Shown here one piece after another: positions 49,390-58,440 of a stretch of DNA of 64,000 nucleotides; position 1 is the first letter of the stretch, and every line of letters starts with the position of its first letter. The position numbers and the translations under genes were made by a program. The notes under the pieces were generated by a model. The model searched no databases and had not been told where the DNA came from. It was given only the letters and a program-made list of their open reading frames with translations. This DNA comes from Gloeobacter kilaueensis JS1. GTDB taxonomy: Bacteria; Cyanobacteriota; Cyanobacteriia; Gloeobacterales; Gloeobacteraceae. The stretch is taken from positions 4,456,234 through 4,520,233 of the forward strand of contig NC_022600.1 of NCBI RefSeq assembly GCF_000484535.1, given 5' to 3'.

Positions 49390-49971
49390 CTATTCTTCCT
49401 GCTCGAATGGGCGCAGTTGGACGATCAGCGCCTCGAAACAGGGAGCGACTGTTGCCTGCATTTCGGGGGCAAAGCGCTGGAGGCTTGCTTTTTTGAGGCT
49501 CTCAAGGCCCAGAAGCATTGCCGGAAGCGGCACCCGCAGCTCCTGGTACAGAAGCCCCATGTAGTGCAGCCCTTCGCTGCTCGTAAAGTCGTGGCGCTCC
49601 GCAGCGACGCCGTAGCTGATGCAGCGCAAAAAATGCCAGAAATCGCGCCAGCAGGCATCGGCCCGCGCCTGGGGATAGAGATCGCCTCCCGCTTCGGCAA
49701 TGCCGGGAAAGTGGGCGAGTACCTGCTCTCTCGCCTCCGAGACGATCGCGGGTGCTTCGTCGCGCAACAGACGGGCAGCCTGAACCACTCTGGCATCGTG
49801 CGGCCCATCGGCAAGCAGCGCTTCGAGATCGGTGTCGGTCAGGTAGCGCCCTTCATCGTCGGCGGTCTGCAGGCGCTCGATCGTGGCTGGGGAGAAGCTC
49901 GTGCTCCAACTGGCAAAGCTGACGATGCGCGCTTTGCGGATGAGAGCCTGGACAGCATCACTCAGTTGCAT
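49390..49971 (-). CDS. Divergent phycobiliprotein-like protein with bilin cysteine
   Basis: A 193-residue protein with a recognisable phycobiliprotein (globin-like) region from about 60 to 185. The segment AGGDLYPQARADACWRDFWHFLRC lines up with the beta-subunit chromophore site and keeps Cys107 and Asp110. The N-terminus (KARIVSFASW) is unlike rod or core subunits. The C-terminal bilin cysteine of CpcB/CpeB is absent. It may bind a bilin as a sensor, carrier or degradation factor; its function is unknown. Its start overlaps the upstream HEAT gene by ten bases. Confidence 0.8.
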   Translation of the reverse strand: MQLSDAVQALIRKARIVSFASWSTSFSPATIERLQTADDEGRYLTDTDLEALLADGPHDARVVQAARLLRDEAPAIVSEAREQVLAHFPGIAEAGGDLYPQARADACWRDFWHFLRCISYGVAAERHDFTSSEGLHYMGLLYQELRVPLPAMLLGLESLKKASLQRFAPEMQATVAPCFEALIVQLRPFEQEE

Positions 49972-50855
49972 GGCGGTTCAGCCGATAGATGTTTTTCGAT
50001 CTGGGCGAGGGCAAGGGCGAGCACCGGTCGCACCTCCGGCTGTTCTTCCTGGGCCAGTTGCGCGCGCAGGGCAGGCAGGGCAGCGGGATGGGCAATCTTC
50101 ATCAGGGCAAGGGCCACCGTGCGGCGCACCTCCGGGCTCGGATCGGTGAGCCGGTCGATGAGGGAGGCGACAGCCGGGGTGTATTCGAGATTGCCCAGGG
50201 CGGCGGCGGCTTCAGCTCGGACCGGGGCCGCCGGATCAGCGAGGGCCGTCGTCAAAAGGGCATAGTGGTGGGGAGCGGCCAACTCCGGATCGAGTCCGGC
50301 AATCGCCCCAATCACCGCCGTGCGCACGTCGGCGGCCTCCGAATCGTAGGCGGCGCGCAATCCGTCGGCAACTTCCGCTCCCATGAAGGCCAGCGCCCAG
50401 GCGGCGTGCCCCTTGGCTGAACCGGGATGATCGGCGGCCAGCACCACCAACAAATCTGGTACAGCGGCGGCTCCGACTTTAGCCAGCGCTCCGGCAGCGG
50501 AACTGCGCGCAACGTTGTCCTCGTCGTAGAGCAGGGCTGCAATCAGTGTGGGAACGGCGCGCGGATCGCCGGTCTTGGCCAGCGCTTTGCCGCAGGAGCG
50601 GCGCACGACCGGGTTGGGATGGTGGGCCAGCCCTTCGATAAGAAGCGGCACCGCCGGGGTACCGATCTGGCCAAACGCCTCGACGATAGCCAGCCGCGCC
50701 ATGCCCCGGCTGTCGGCCAGTGCCTCGACCATGTGGGCGAGCAAAGCCGTGTCGCCCGGATCGAAGTGACCAGCCGCCAGCTGCGCGTGGACCACCTCGA
50801 GCAGTGCGTCCGTCGCCTCCGGCGGGTGCGGCAGAATCTGAGAGTGTGCCATCAC
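49962..50855 (-). CDS. HEAT-repeat protein of the CpcE/NblB type
   Basis: A 297-residue protein of about eight HEAT/PBS-lyase repeats (for example VVRRSCGKALAKTGDPRAVPTLIAAL). These repeats occur in bilin lyases (CpcE, CpcF, CpeY) and in NblB, which acts on bilins during phycobilisome breakdown. It is translationally coupled to the phycobiliprotein-like gene, so that protein is a likely partner or substrate. Met1 or Met2 may be the start. Confidence 0.82.
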   Translation of the reverse strand: MMAHSQILPHPPEATDALLEVVHAQLAAGHFDPGDTALLAHMVEALADSRGMARLAIVEAFGQIGTPAVPLLIEGLAHHPNPVVRRSCGKALAKTGDPRAVPTLIAALLYDEDNVARSSAAGALAKVGAAAVPDLLVVLAADHPGSAKGHAAWALAFMGAEVADGLRAAYDSEAADVRTAVIGAIAGLDPELAAPHHYALLTTALADPAAPVRAEAAAALGNLEYTPAVASLIDRLTDPSPEVRRTVALALMKIAHPAALPALRAQLAQEEQPEVRPVLALALAQIEKHLSAEPPCN

Positions 50856-51107
50856 CTACTCGATCTGCGCTGCGATCTCAGCGGGAATCGGAATCGGCTC
50901 ACCCGTGCGCAGTGCCTCGATCATCGCGTCGATCTGCTGCAACTCGGGATGGTTCTCGAGGTGAGCCAGGGTCAGCTTCTGCGGCAGCTTCGCCAGCTTG
51001 CCGATGCGCAGGGCGTCATCGACGATCCGTTGCCGGTACTGCTCCAATTCGGCGATGACCTGCTCGACTTCCTGCTCGGCAGCGCTCGTGGCAAGATTTT
51101 CGGACAT
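50856..51107 (-). CDS. Small coiled-coil protein
   Basis: An 83-residue, acidic, all-helical protein (EQEVEQVIAELEQYRQRIVDDALRIGKLAKLPQKL, shortened here to its character). It ends immediately before the HEAT gene start, so the three minus-strand genes form an operon. I cannot name the family. A role as adaptor for the HEAT or phycobiliprotein-like protein is plausible from position only. Confidence 0.65.
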   Translation of the reverse strand: MSENLATSAAEQEVEQVIAELEQYRQRIVDDALRIGKLAKLPQKLTLAHLENHPELQQIDAMIEALRTGEPIPIPAEIAAQIE

Positions 51108-51220
51108 GCTCTTCCTTGCAGGTTACAAAACATACCGTAGTCTGGCACGCCACCTTCCCAGATGTCCGCCCCAGCTGCTAACTTCTTAAACAAAGGTAAA
51201 AATTGGGTCAATGTGTATTC

Positions 51221-51868
51221 ATGGATACTGACGCAATCCGAGCGGCCCTGAGTAGTGCCAATCCCCAGGAGCGGATGCGGGGTCTGGTGGCACTGCGCGA
51301 CGTCGATACACAGACGGCAGTGCCGCTGCTAATCAGCAAGTTGCGCGATCCAGAATTTGTTGCCCGCTCCTTTGTGGCGATGGGCCTGGGCAGGCATCGC
51401 ACCGACGAGGCGTTTGCTGCTTTGCTGACGCTGCTGCACGAAGAAGGCGACTACAACGTGCGCGCCGAGGCGGCCAATTCACTCTCGCTCTACGGTTCCC
51501 CGGCCCTGCCGCATCTGTTGCGGGCCTTTGAGCAGGACGATCACTGGCTGGTGCGCCGCAGCATTCTCTCGGCCCTCGTCGAGATGCCCTACCCGGAGGC
51601 GCTGTACCAGGTCGCAGCGATTGCCCTGGCCGACAGCGATCCGATCGTGCGCGAATCTGGAATCGACGGCCTGAATGCTCTGGCTCAGACCAGCGAGCGC
51701 GAGCGGGCACTTCAGCTATTGCTGCCCCTGGTGAGCGACGAGTGGTGGCGGGTGCGCCTGCGCGTCACCCAGGCTCTTAAAGCTTTTTTTGAGGATGGGC
51801 GGGCGATGGCTGCCCTCGCTTACCTCGCAAAAGACGAGGACGAGCGGGTAAGAGCAGCAGCGACTTAA
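51221..51868 (+). CDS. HEAT-repeat protein, CpcF/NblB-like
   Basis: A 215-residue HEAT-repeat protein (MRGLVALRDVDTQTAVPLLIS, FVARSFVAMGLGRHRTDEAF, VRAEAANSLSLYGSPALPHLL). Size and repeat type fit bilin lyase subunits or NblB. The ATG at 51221 was preferred to the TTG at 51203. It is divergent from the three-gene unit and ends 12 bases before a convergent pentapeptide gene, so its partner is not clear from position. Confidence 0.8.
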   Translation: MDTDAIRAALSSANPQERMRGLVALRDVDTQTAVPLLISKLRDPEFVARSFVAMGLGRHRTDEAFAALLTLLHEEGDYNVRAEAANSLSLYGSPALPHLLRAFEQDDHWLVRRSILSALVEMPYPEALYQVAAIALADSDPIVRESGIDGLNALAQTSERERALQLLLPLVSDEWWRVRLRVTQALKAFFEDGRAMAALAYLAKDEDERVRAAAT

Positions 51869-51880
51869 AAAATTTCCAGC

Positions 51881-52669
51881 TCAAGATTGAACTGAAACAG
51901 CCACCTGCAGGCTTTTGCGGGTGGTCGTGCGCGTATAAGCGTTCCACGTATCGATCTCGCGGGCAGGCCGATTGCTGAGGGCAGATCGCGTCGCTCCATC
52001 CAGCCCCTGCACCCCACTGAAGTCTGCCCCGGCGATGCTGGGCAGATCGCTCAGCGTCGCGCCGGTGAGGTCGGCTCCCCGCAGATCAGCCCCCTGCAAC
52101 TCCGCGCCGTTAAGCCGGGCATTGCGCAGGCAGGCTCCGCCCAGGTACGCCCTCTGCAAGTTGGCTGCGCTTAAAATCGCACCTGTGAGATTGGCCCCAC
52201 TCAGGTCCGCGCCGCTCAGATACGCGCCCCGCAGGTTGCTATTTTGCAAGTCGCGTCGGCGCAGGTCAGCTGTATTGAGATACGCGCCGCTCAAGTTGGC
52301 GGCAGGACCGATGGCTCCACTGGTCTTATAAGCAAAGTCCCCTGGCCAGATCGTCTGCTGGTCGTAGTAGCTGCCCTGCCACTGGGCACCCGTGAGGTCG
52401 CTGCCCGTCAGATTGGCCCGCTCCAGATCCGCCCGGTTCAGACAGGCGTCTGTCAGATTGGCCCCTGTGAGGTTGGCTCCGACCAGGCTCGCCCCCCGCA
52501 GATCGGCTGCCTGCAGATTGGCCCCGGCAAGATTCGCCCCGCTCAGATCGACTGCCACCAGCACCAGTCCGCTGAGATCCGCTCCCGCAAGCTGGCTGCC
52601 CCGCAGGTCTGTGCCGTAGAGGTCCGAATTTGATCTGAGCCAGGTAAGAAGTTCAGGAGAATCGTTCAT
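51881..52669 (-). CDS. Pentapeptide-repeat protein in the phycobilisome cluster
   Basis: A 262-residue protein made almost wholly of A(D/N)Lxx repeats from about residue 17 to 225, interrupted by an insert near 102-118 (QGSYYDQQTIWPGD). The N-terminus is a short helix (SPELLTWLRSNSDLY). There is no signal peptide. It should form a long right-handed beta helix. Nothing visible ties it to phycobilisomes apart from its position. The frame upstream to 52975 was rejected as antisense to the CpcS gene leader. Confidence 0.85.
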   Translation of the reverse strand: MNDSPELLTWLRSNSDLYGTDLRGSQLAGADLSGLVLVAVDLSGANLAGANLQAADLRGASLVGANLTGANLTDACLNRADLERANLTGSDLTGAQWQGSYYDQQTIWPGDFAYKTSGAIGPAANLSGAYLNTADLRRRDLQNSNLRGAYLSGADLSGANLTGAILSAANLQRAYLGGACLRNARLNGAELQGADLRGADLTGATLSDLPSIAGADFSGVQGLDGATRSALSNRPAREIDTWNAYTRTTTRKSLQVAVSVQS

Positions 52670-52773
52670 CTTCAGGGCCAGAGAGCGGCAACTAGCTATC
52701 GTAGCGCGCCGATGGACACCTGCCCATCGCTTCAGTACGATAGCAGGTGCCCCCAAACCGGGTACAAGGAACC

Positions 52774-53355
52774 ATGCGCTTTGAGCCGCCGATGACGATG
52801 ATGGACTTCCTTCGCCGCAGCGAGGGCACCTGGTTCTCGCAGCGCACCGTCCATCACTTCGATGCGGTCGCCGACGAGTCGGGGGAATCGAACCTGATTG
52901 TCCAGGTGCTCGAAAAGGACGACCCGCGCGTGCAGGCAGTCTGCGAGCAGCAGGCGATCGAAGCACAAAGCGCACTCGGGGGAGCGGCGTTTAGCTGGCG
53001 GGACAACCTCGACGACGAGGACGAGCGGGCAAGCCGGGCGGCGGTGCTCGTCGATCTGCCCGACGCCCACAATCCGCGCACCGGCAAACTGCTGCGCAAC
53101 CAGGGTTACGTCGAGCAGATGCCCGTAATCAGCCGCTACTTTTTTGCCGAGGACGGGGTGCTCACCATCGACACCGAGTACACCAACAACCAGGGCCAGG
53201 AGCGCTGCTGGTTCGTCACCGATTACTTTCGGGTGCGCATCGGCACCGTGCGGCTGATGAGCGGCGTCAACCTCATCTCCTACAGCTCCGAGCGCCGCTG
53301 CCTCACCCCAGAGGCGATCTTGAAACTGCAGCAGCGCGCCGCCGAGCCCGCCTGA
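52774..53355 (+). CDS. CpcS/CpeS-family phycobiliprotein lyase (copy 3)
   Basis: A 193-residue CpcS-type lyase with DFLRRSEGTWFSQRTVHHF, LLRNQGYVEQMPVISRYFF and CWFVTDYFRVRIGTVRLM. It is less similar to copies 1 and 2 than they are to each other. The ATG at 52774 follows AAGGA. It lies near pebA and pebB, the enzymes that make phycoerythrobilin. Confidence 0.9.
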   Translation: MRFEPPMTMMDFLRRSEGTWFSQRTVHHFDAVADESGESNLIVQVLEKDDPRVQAVCEQQAIEAQSALGGAAFSWRDNLDDEDERASRAAVLVDLPDAHNPRTGKLLRNQGYVEQMPVISRYFFAEDGVLTIDTEYTNNQGQERCWFVTDYFRVRIGTVRLMSGVNLISYSSERRCLTPEAILKLQQRAAEPA

Positions 53356-53451
53356 TGTTACGGATCTTTGCTTAGTTTTGAGAATAAAGGGACGCGGCAG
53401 GACATCCTCCCTTATCTTCAAAAACGGTAGTCTGGGATACGTCCGCCCGTC

Positions 53452-54180
53452 ATGTACCAACCATTCCTGGAACATCTTCGGCAGGAGCTGTTTGCTCGCT
53501 TCGCCCTCGAGGCGCTGCCGATTCCTGCCGGGCTCGACTATCAGCTGAGCGAACGGGGCAGGCAGCGGACGACGATTCAAAGCTGGTGCTACCGCTCGGC
53601 GGAGTTGCGCAAGGCCCGCTACACCTACATCGATGGCGGTGAGGCGGCCCAGGTCTTCAACAGCGTCATCTATCCGGCCTACCAGTACGATCTGCCCCTC
53701 TTGGGCATCGATCTGCTGTCGTTCAACCGCAAGAAGATCCTGGTCGTCCTCGACTTTCAGCCCTTGTTTCGCGACGAAGCCTACCTGAGCCGCCATATCG
53801 AGCCGATGCGCGAGATCTACGAGCGCTACAGCGATCTGGCCCAGCCGTTCGAGATGAAGTTCTACGACGCCAACCAGTACTTCTCGCGCTACCTGCTCTT
53901 TGCGCGCGTAGGCGATCCAGATCTCGTCGCGACCCGTGTTTTTAGCGCCTACAAAGATTATCTCGACCTGTACTGGCAGATGCTGGCGGCAGCAAAGCCT
54001 TTAGAGCATCCCGAAGCGGTGCAGCGCGTCACCTGTGCCCACAGAGACTACGACCAGTACAGCGCCGAGCGCGACCCGGCCTCGGGACTTTTTAGCAGTT
54101 ACTTTGGCCACGAGTGGGCCGAGCGCTTCTTGTACGAATTTTTGTTCGCCGATGCCGTGCCCCTGGCAGTCACACCATGA
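53452..54180 (+). CDS. pebA: 15,16-dihydrobiliverdin:ferredoxin oxidoreductase
   Basis: A 242-residue ferredoxin-dependent bilin reductase. It reduces biliverdin to 15,16-dihydrobiliverdin. Family features are [34 protein letters not shown] and [12 protein letters not shown]. The [10 protein letters not shown] stretch is PebA-like and differs from the [13 protein letters not shown] stretch in the next gene. It overlaps pebB in ATGA form, the classical pebAB arrangement. Confidence 0.95.
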   Translation: MYQPFLEHLRQELFARFALEALPIPAGLDYQLSERGRQRTTIQSWCYRSAELRKARYTYIDGGEAAQVFNSVIYPAYQYDLPLLGIDLLSFNRKKILVVLDFQPLFRDEAYLSRHIEPMREIYERYSDLAQPFEMKFYDANQYFSRYLLFARVGDPDLVATRVFSAYKDYLDLYWQMLAAAKPLEHPEAVQRVTCAHRDYDQYSAERDPASGLFSSYFGHEWAERFLYEFLFADAVPLAVTP

Positions 54181-54914
54181 CGCTCTATCAGCCTTTTTTA
54201 GACCACGCCCTTGCCCGGTTGGGCGAGCGGCTGAACTTGCTTTCGTACCCGATTCCGGCGGGTTTTGAGTCCAAAGCGGCGACGGTGCGGGGCGAGGAGG
54301 TGTTGACGACAAGCCACGCCTTTTGCTCTGCCAGATTGCGCCAGATCCGCGCTGCCCACGTCCAGGGCGGCAAAGCGCTGCAGGTGCTCAACTTTGTGAT
54401 CTTTCCCCACCTGCACTACGATCTGCCCTTTTTTGGCGCGGACCTGGTGACACTGCCGGGGGGGCATCTGATCGCCCTCGACATGCAGCCTTTGTTCCGC
54501 GACGACCCGGACTACCAGGCGCGCTACACCGCTCCTATCCTGCCTGTCTTCGAGGCGCATCGCGTCCACCTCGAGTGGGGAGGCGATTTTCCGGAGGAGG
54601 CCCGGCCCTACTTCTCACCTGCCTTTTTATGGACGCGCCCGAGCGACACCGAAGTGGTCCGCACGCGGGTCTTCGCCGCCTTCTGCGATTATCTGGAGGC
54701 TTACCTCGATTTTGTCGCGCAGGCGGAGCCGGTGAGTGAGCCCGACAGACTCCGGGCAATCGAGGCAGCGCAGCTGCGCTACCTGCGCTATCGGGCCGAG
54801 AAGGATCCGGCGCGGGGCATGTTCCGTCGCTTCTACGGAGCGGAGTGGACGGAAGAGTACATCCACGGGTTTCTTTTTGATCTCGAGCGCCGGCGAGCCG
54901 CCGCCGGTCACTAG
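54177..54914 (+). CDS. pebB: Phycoerythrobilin:ferredoxin oxidoreductase
   Basis: A 245-residue bilin reductase that converts 15,16-dihydrobiliverdin to phycoerythrobilin. It carries [26 protein letters not shown] and [13 protein letters not shown], the PebB pattern. Coupling to pebA fits the channelling of the intermediate between the two enzymes known for this pair. The product should supply CpeA and CpeB. Confidence 0.95.
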   Translation: MTLYQPFLDHALARLGERLNLLSYPIPAGFESKAATVRGEEVLTTSHAFCSARLRQIRAAHVQGGKALQVLNFVIFPHLHYDLPFFGADLVTLPGGHLIALDMQPLFRDDPDYQARYTAPILPVFEAHRVHLEWGGDFPEEARPYFSPAFLWTRPSDTEVVRTRVFAAFCDYLEAYLDFVAQAEPVSEPDRLRAIEAAQLRYLRYRAEKDPARGMFRRFYGAEWTEEYIHGFLFDLERRRAAAGH

Positions 54915-55012
54915 ACAAAGGCTGTTTCGTGTTACGAGAGCGACTGCTAACATTGACGCGAGCAGGCTGTCTGTTTGTCGATTTTCAATTCAAAGTGTAG
55001 GGAGAACGTGCC

Positions 55013-57433
55013 ATGTCACCAGTCCTAGGAGCTCAGCCCGAGGCTGAGGCACCCGATCAGGATGCATCTTTTCAACCTTTCGTGCGGATGTCGCGCATGG
55101 TCCGGCCTGGGGTGTCCCGGAGCGAGGACACCGAAGATCTCTGGTTATCGATGGCTCGGGATCTGTTTGGCCGGGGTTACGTCGAAGAACTGAGCCAGCG
55201 GCCCCGCCTCGACTGGGAAGATCTGGTGCAGCCCGCCACCGACGCCCAGGCCGATGCTAAAGCCCAAGAAAAACTGGGCATCGCCAGCGTCGCTCCCGCC
55301 CAGCCCTTCGAACTGCGGCCCAACAGCACAGAAGCGGACAAGCAACTGGTGATCCGTGCCGCCTACAAGCAGGTCTTTGGCAACACGTACATTCTGGAAT
55401 CCGACCGGCTCATTCAGGCAGAGTCGCTTCTTAAAAACGGCAGCATCAGCGTGCGGGAGTTCGTCCGGCTTCTGGCCAAGTCCGAACTGTATAAGTCCCG
55501 TTTCTTCCACAGCACCTCCAACAACCGCTTTATCGAGCTGAACCTCAAGCACCTGCTGGGTCGTGCGCCCTACGACCAGTCAGAAATCTCCTTCCACCTG
55601 GATCTCTACTGCCAGAAGGGCTACGACGCCGAGATTGACAGCTACATTGACAGCGAAGAGTACCGGCAGCTTTTTGGCGAAGACATCGTACCCTACTACC
55701 GGAGCTTCAAGTACCAGACCGGCCAGTCCGCCTGGGCCTTCGATCGCTTCCGCACCCTCTATGGAGGCGACGCCGGCAGCGACACCGACCGCAACAAAAG
55801 CGGTCAGCGCACCCAGCTCACCACCAACATCACCCGTCCCGATCTGCCTTCCGGAGCCGACTACGCCAGTTTGAGCGCACCGAGCGCCAAAGGACCGGAC
55901 ACGGTAGCCGATATCTGGCTTGAGGCCGCCCGCGACTTGATTGCTCAGGGCAACTACACCGAAAAGTCGATCGTCGTCGAGTCCAATCTGCAGTTGCCTT
56001 CCTATCAGCGCTTTCTGGTGCCCTCCGAGGCCGCCCGGATCGACGCGGAGGCGCAGACCAAGCTGGGGATCACAAGTGTCGCACCGGCTGTAACTTTCGA
56101 ACTGCGGCCCAACAGCACAGAAGCGGACAAGCAACTGGTGATCCGTGCCGCCTACAAGCAGGTCTTTGGCAACACGTACATTCTGGAATCCGACCGGCTC
56201 ATCCAGGCGGAGTCGCTTCTTAAAAACGGCAGCATCAGCGTGCGGGAGTTCGTCCGGCTTCTGGCCAAGTCCGAACTGTATAAGTCCCGTTTCTTCCGCC
56301 CGGCTTCTAACAACCGCTTTATCGAACTCAATTTCAAGCACCTGCTGGGCCGTGCGCCCTACAGCCAGGCAGAGATCGCCGAGCACTTTGGCCGCTACCA
56401 CAAGGCCGGTTACGACGCAGAAATCGACAGCTACCTCGACAGCGAGGAGTACCGCCGCACCTTTGGCGAGGACATCGTGCCCTACTACCGGGGCTTCAAG
56501 TACCAGACCGGCCAGTCCGCCCGAGCCTTCGAGCAACTGCAGCAGCTGTGGGGCGGCGACGCCGGCAGCGACACCGATCGCGGCCAGGGACAGATAACCC
56601 AGCTCACCTACACCCTCGCCCGTCCGCTCATCGAAACCGGAGTTGTCCTCTCCGCTGCTGCCGCCGGGGGGACGGTGGGCGATGGGCTTGAAACCTTCCT
56701 AAAGTGGGCGCAGGAGCTGGGTTCGGTCGCCACTCCCCAGCCGACCGCAGCGCCCGTAGTCGAAGTTGCCAGACCGCGAAAGGCAGAAGGGTACTTTACC
56801 CGGCCCGCCGCCGACGCCCAGGCCGATGCTAAAGCCCAAGAAAAACTGGGCATCGCCAGCGTCGCTCCCGCCCAGCCCTTCGAACTGCGGCCCAACAGCA
56901 CAGAAGCGGACAAGCAACTGGTGATCCGTGCCGCCTACAAGCAGGTCTTTGGCAACACGTACATTCTGGAATCCGACCGGCTCATTCAGGCAGAGTCGCT
57001 TCTTAAAAACGGCAGCATCAGCGTGCGGGAGTTCGTCCGGCTTCTGGCCAAGTCCGAACTGTATAAGTCCCGTTTCTTCCACAGCACCTCCAACAACCGC
57101 TTTATCGAACTCACCTTCAAGCATCTTTTGGGCCGCGCTCCCTACAACCAGTCGGAGATTGCCCAGCATCTCGACCGCTATCAGAAGGCGGGCTACGACG
57201 CGGAGATCGATTCTTATATCGACAGCGAGGAGTACCGGCAGCTTTTTGGCGAAGACATCGTGCCCTACTACCGGGGTTTCAAGTACCAGATTGGCCAGTC
57301 GGCGGCAGCCTTCCCCCGCCTGCTCCAACTGTGGGGCGGCGACGCCGGCAGCGACACCGACCGCAACCAGAATGGTCAGTTGCGCCGCGTCGAACCCGAC
57401 GAACTACTGCGCTCTGGCCGTGGGATCGTTTAG
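55013..57433 (+). CDS. Large phycobilisome rod linker with three REP domains
   Basis: An 806-residue linker. Three PBS-linker domains lie at about 99-255, 362-518 and 623-780, each beginning FELRPNSTEADKQLVIRAAY and ending near IVPYYRxFKYQ. They are joined by roughly 100-residue connectors with a shared helix (DLWLSMARDL, DIWLEAARDL) and a (A)xAKAQEKLGI-type lead-in. There is no C-terminal CpcD domain. Triple-REP linkers (CpcJ/Glr2806 and Glr1262 types) are a Gloeobacter trait tied to its bundle-shaped phycobilisome, where they organise several rod hexamers. The three units are nearly identical in DNA. Confidence 0.92.
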   Translation: MSPVLGAQPEAEAPDQDASFQPFVRMSRMVRPGVSRSEDTEDLWLSMARDLFGRGYVEELSQRPRLDWEDLVQPATDAQADAKAQEKLGIASVAPAQPFELRPNSTEADKQLVIRAAYKQVFGNTYILESDRLIQAESLLKNGSISVREFVRLLAKSELYKSRFFHSTSNNRFIELNLKHLLGRAPYDQSEISFHLDLYCQKGYDAEIDSYIDSEEYRQLFGEDIVPYYRSFKYQTGQSAWAFDRFRTLYGGDAGSDTDRNKSGQRTQLTTNITRPDLPSGADYASLSAPSAKGPDTVADIWLEAARDLIAQGNYTEKSIVVESNLQLPSYQRFLVPSEAARIDAEAQTKLGITSVAPAVTFELRPNSTEADKQLVIRAAYKQVFGNTYILESDRLIQAESLLKNGSISVREFVRLLAKSELYKSRFFRPASNNRFIELNFKHLLGRAPYSQAEIAEHFGRYHKAGYDAEIDSYLDSEEYRRTFGEDIVPYYRGFKYQTGQSARAFEQLQQLWGGDAGSDTDRGQGQITQLTYTLARPLIETGVVLSAAAAGGTVGDGLETFLKWAQELGSVATPQPTAAPVVEVARPRKAEGYFTRPAADAQADAKAQEKLGIASVAPAQPFELRPNSTEADKQLVIRAAYKQVFGNTYILESDRLIQAESLLKNGSISVREFVRLLAKSELYKSRFFHSTSNNRFIELTFKHLLGRAPYNQSEIAQHLDRYQKAGYDAEIDSYIDSEEYRQLFGEDIVPYYRGFKYQIGQSAAAFPRLLQLWGGDAGSDTDRNQNGQLRRVEPDELLRSGRGIV
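55241..55536 (+). repeat. REP-domain DNA repeat, copy 1
   Basis: A 296-base block that reads the same, base for base, as 56813-57108 (offset 1572). It encodes the connector lead-in and the first half of REP domain 1. Confidence 0.9.
56096..56297 (+). repeat. REP-domain DNA repeat, copy 2
   Basis: A 202-base block that matches 55307-55508 (offset 789) with two differences by eye, both at third codon positions near 56206-56212. It encodes the first half of REP domain 2. Confidence 0.88.
56813..57108 (+). repeat. REP-domain DNA repeat, copy 3
   Basis: A 296-base block identical to 55241-55536. It encodes the lead-in and first half of REP domain 3. Confidence 0.9.
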
Positions 57434-57445
57434 ACACTTCCTCTG

Positions 57446-57472
57446 CACTCCTCCTCAAATTGGGGAGGAGTG
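57446..57472 (+). other. Intercistronic hairpin after the triple-REP linker
   Basis: Nine-base arms CACTCCTCC (57446-57454) and GGAGGAGTG (57464-57472) pair around nine bases, 12 bases after the stop. No T-run follows, so it more likely stabilises or processes the mRNA than ends it. Confidence 0.55.
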
Positions 57473-57582
57473 TGGGGTAAATCTCAGCTGAAAATGCGTG
57501 CAGAACGTTACAAATTTTGATGATCCCCGTTGCAAGATTGAACAATAATACAGAAGCAAATGTGTAGCGAGGGAGGCAGCGC

Positions 57583-58440
57583 ATGGCGATTGGACCTGCG
57601 TCTGAGCTTGGTATCAGCCTGTTTGAAGACACAGACCCTATCGAATTGTGGCCCGGCCATTCCAAAGAAGAAGTTGAAACGGTCATCCGAGCCGTCTACA
57701 GGCAGGTTCTCGGTAACGCCTATGTAATGGAAAGTGAGCGACTGGTTGTTCCCGAATCCCAACTCAAGCGCGGGGAGATTTCGGTGCGCGAGTTCGTCCG
57801 TCAGGTAGCAAAGTCCGAACTGTATAAATCGCGGTTTCTTTACAGTGTGCCGCGTTATCGGGCGATCGAACTCAACTTCAAGCATCTACTGGGTCGTGCT
57901 CCCAACGGTTACAAGGAGATGGCCTACCACAGCAGCGTCCTTGACGCCGGTGGTCACGACGCGGAGATCGATTCGTACCTCGACAGCGACGAGTACCAGG
58001 AAGCTTACGGACAGGACACGGTGCCTTTCTATCGGGGCTATCGCACCCAGCCGGGCATCAGCATGGTCGAATTTACCCACATCTTCCGCCTGCTGCGGGG
58101 TTCCTCGACCAGCGACAAGGGCAGCTACCCTGACCTCGCTACCCCGCGCCTCAACAGTTTGATCATCAACGAAAAGGCCGTTCCGGTGCTGCCGATCACC
58201 GTGGCACCGACGTCCGATCGCACCCAGTACAACGTGCTGACGCCCAACACCGAGTGGGGCCGCAAAGTGCTCAAGATCACCGTCGCCCGTTCGCCGGGCC
58301 TCGGTGCCAACCTCGACACCTACGATCCGAGCGACAGCAGCTACAGCGTAGTGGTGCCGCTCAACCGGTTACTGAGCGAGATGGAGACCATCAAGCGCAA
58401 GGGTGGCCGGATCCTCAACGTCACCTCGGTCGTGGCGTAA
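57583..58440 (+). CDS. cpcC: Rod linker, REP plus CpcD domain (CpcC type)
   Basis: A 285-residue linker. The REP domain occupies about 20-175 ([34 protein letters not shown]) and a CpcD domain about 226-285 ([37 protein letters not shown]). This two-domain layout and length fit phycocyanin rod linker CpcC. It holds stacked hexamers together and tunes their spectra. It is preceded by a 150-base gap containing a hairpin. Confidence 0.9.
   Translation: MAIGPASELGISLFEDTDPIELWPGHSKEEVETVIRAVYRQVLGNAYVMESERLVVPESQLKRGEISVREFVRQVAKSELYKSRFLYSVPRYRAIELNFKHLLGRAPNGYKEMAYHSSVLDAGGHDAEIDSYLDSDEYQEAYGQDTVPFYRGYRTQPGISMVEFTHIFRLLRGSSTSDKGSYPDLATPRLNSLIINEKAVPVLPITVAPTSDRTQYNVLTPNTEWGRKVLKITVARSPGLGANLDTYDPSDSSYSVVVPLNRLLSEMETIKRKGGRILNVTSVVA

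Noticed and set aside
52732-53796. 354-codon minus-strand frame over the CpcS copy 3 and pebA start
   Set aside because: Antisense to two well-supported genes; no pattern of its own.
55580-57328. Minus-strand open frames over the triple-REP linker
   Set aside because: They repeat three times only because the sense gene is repeated; no independent support.
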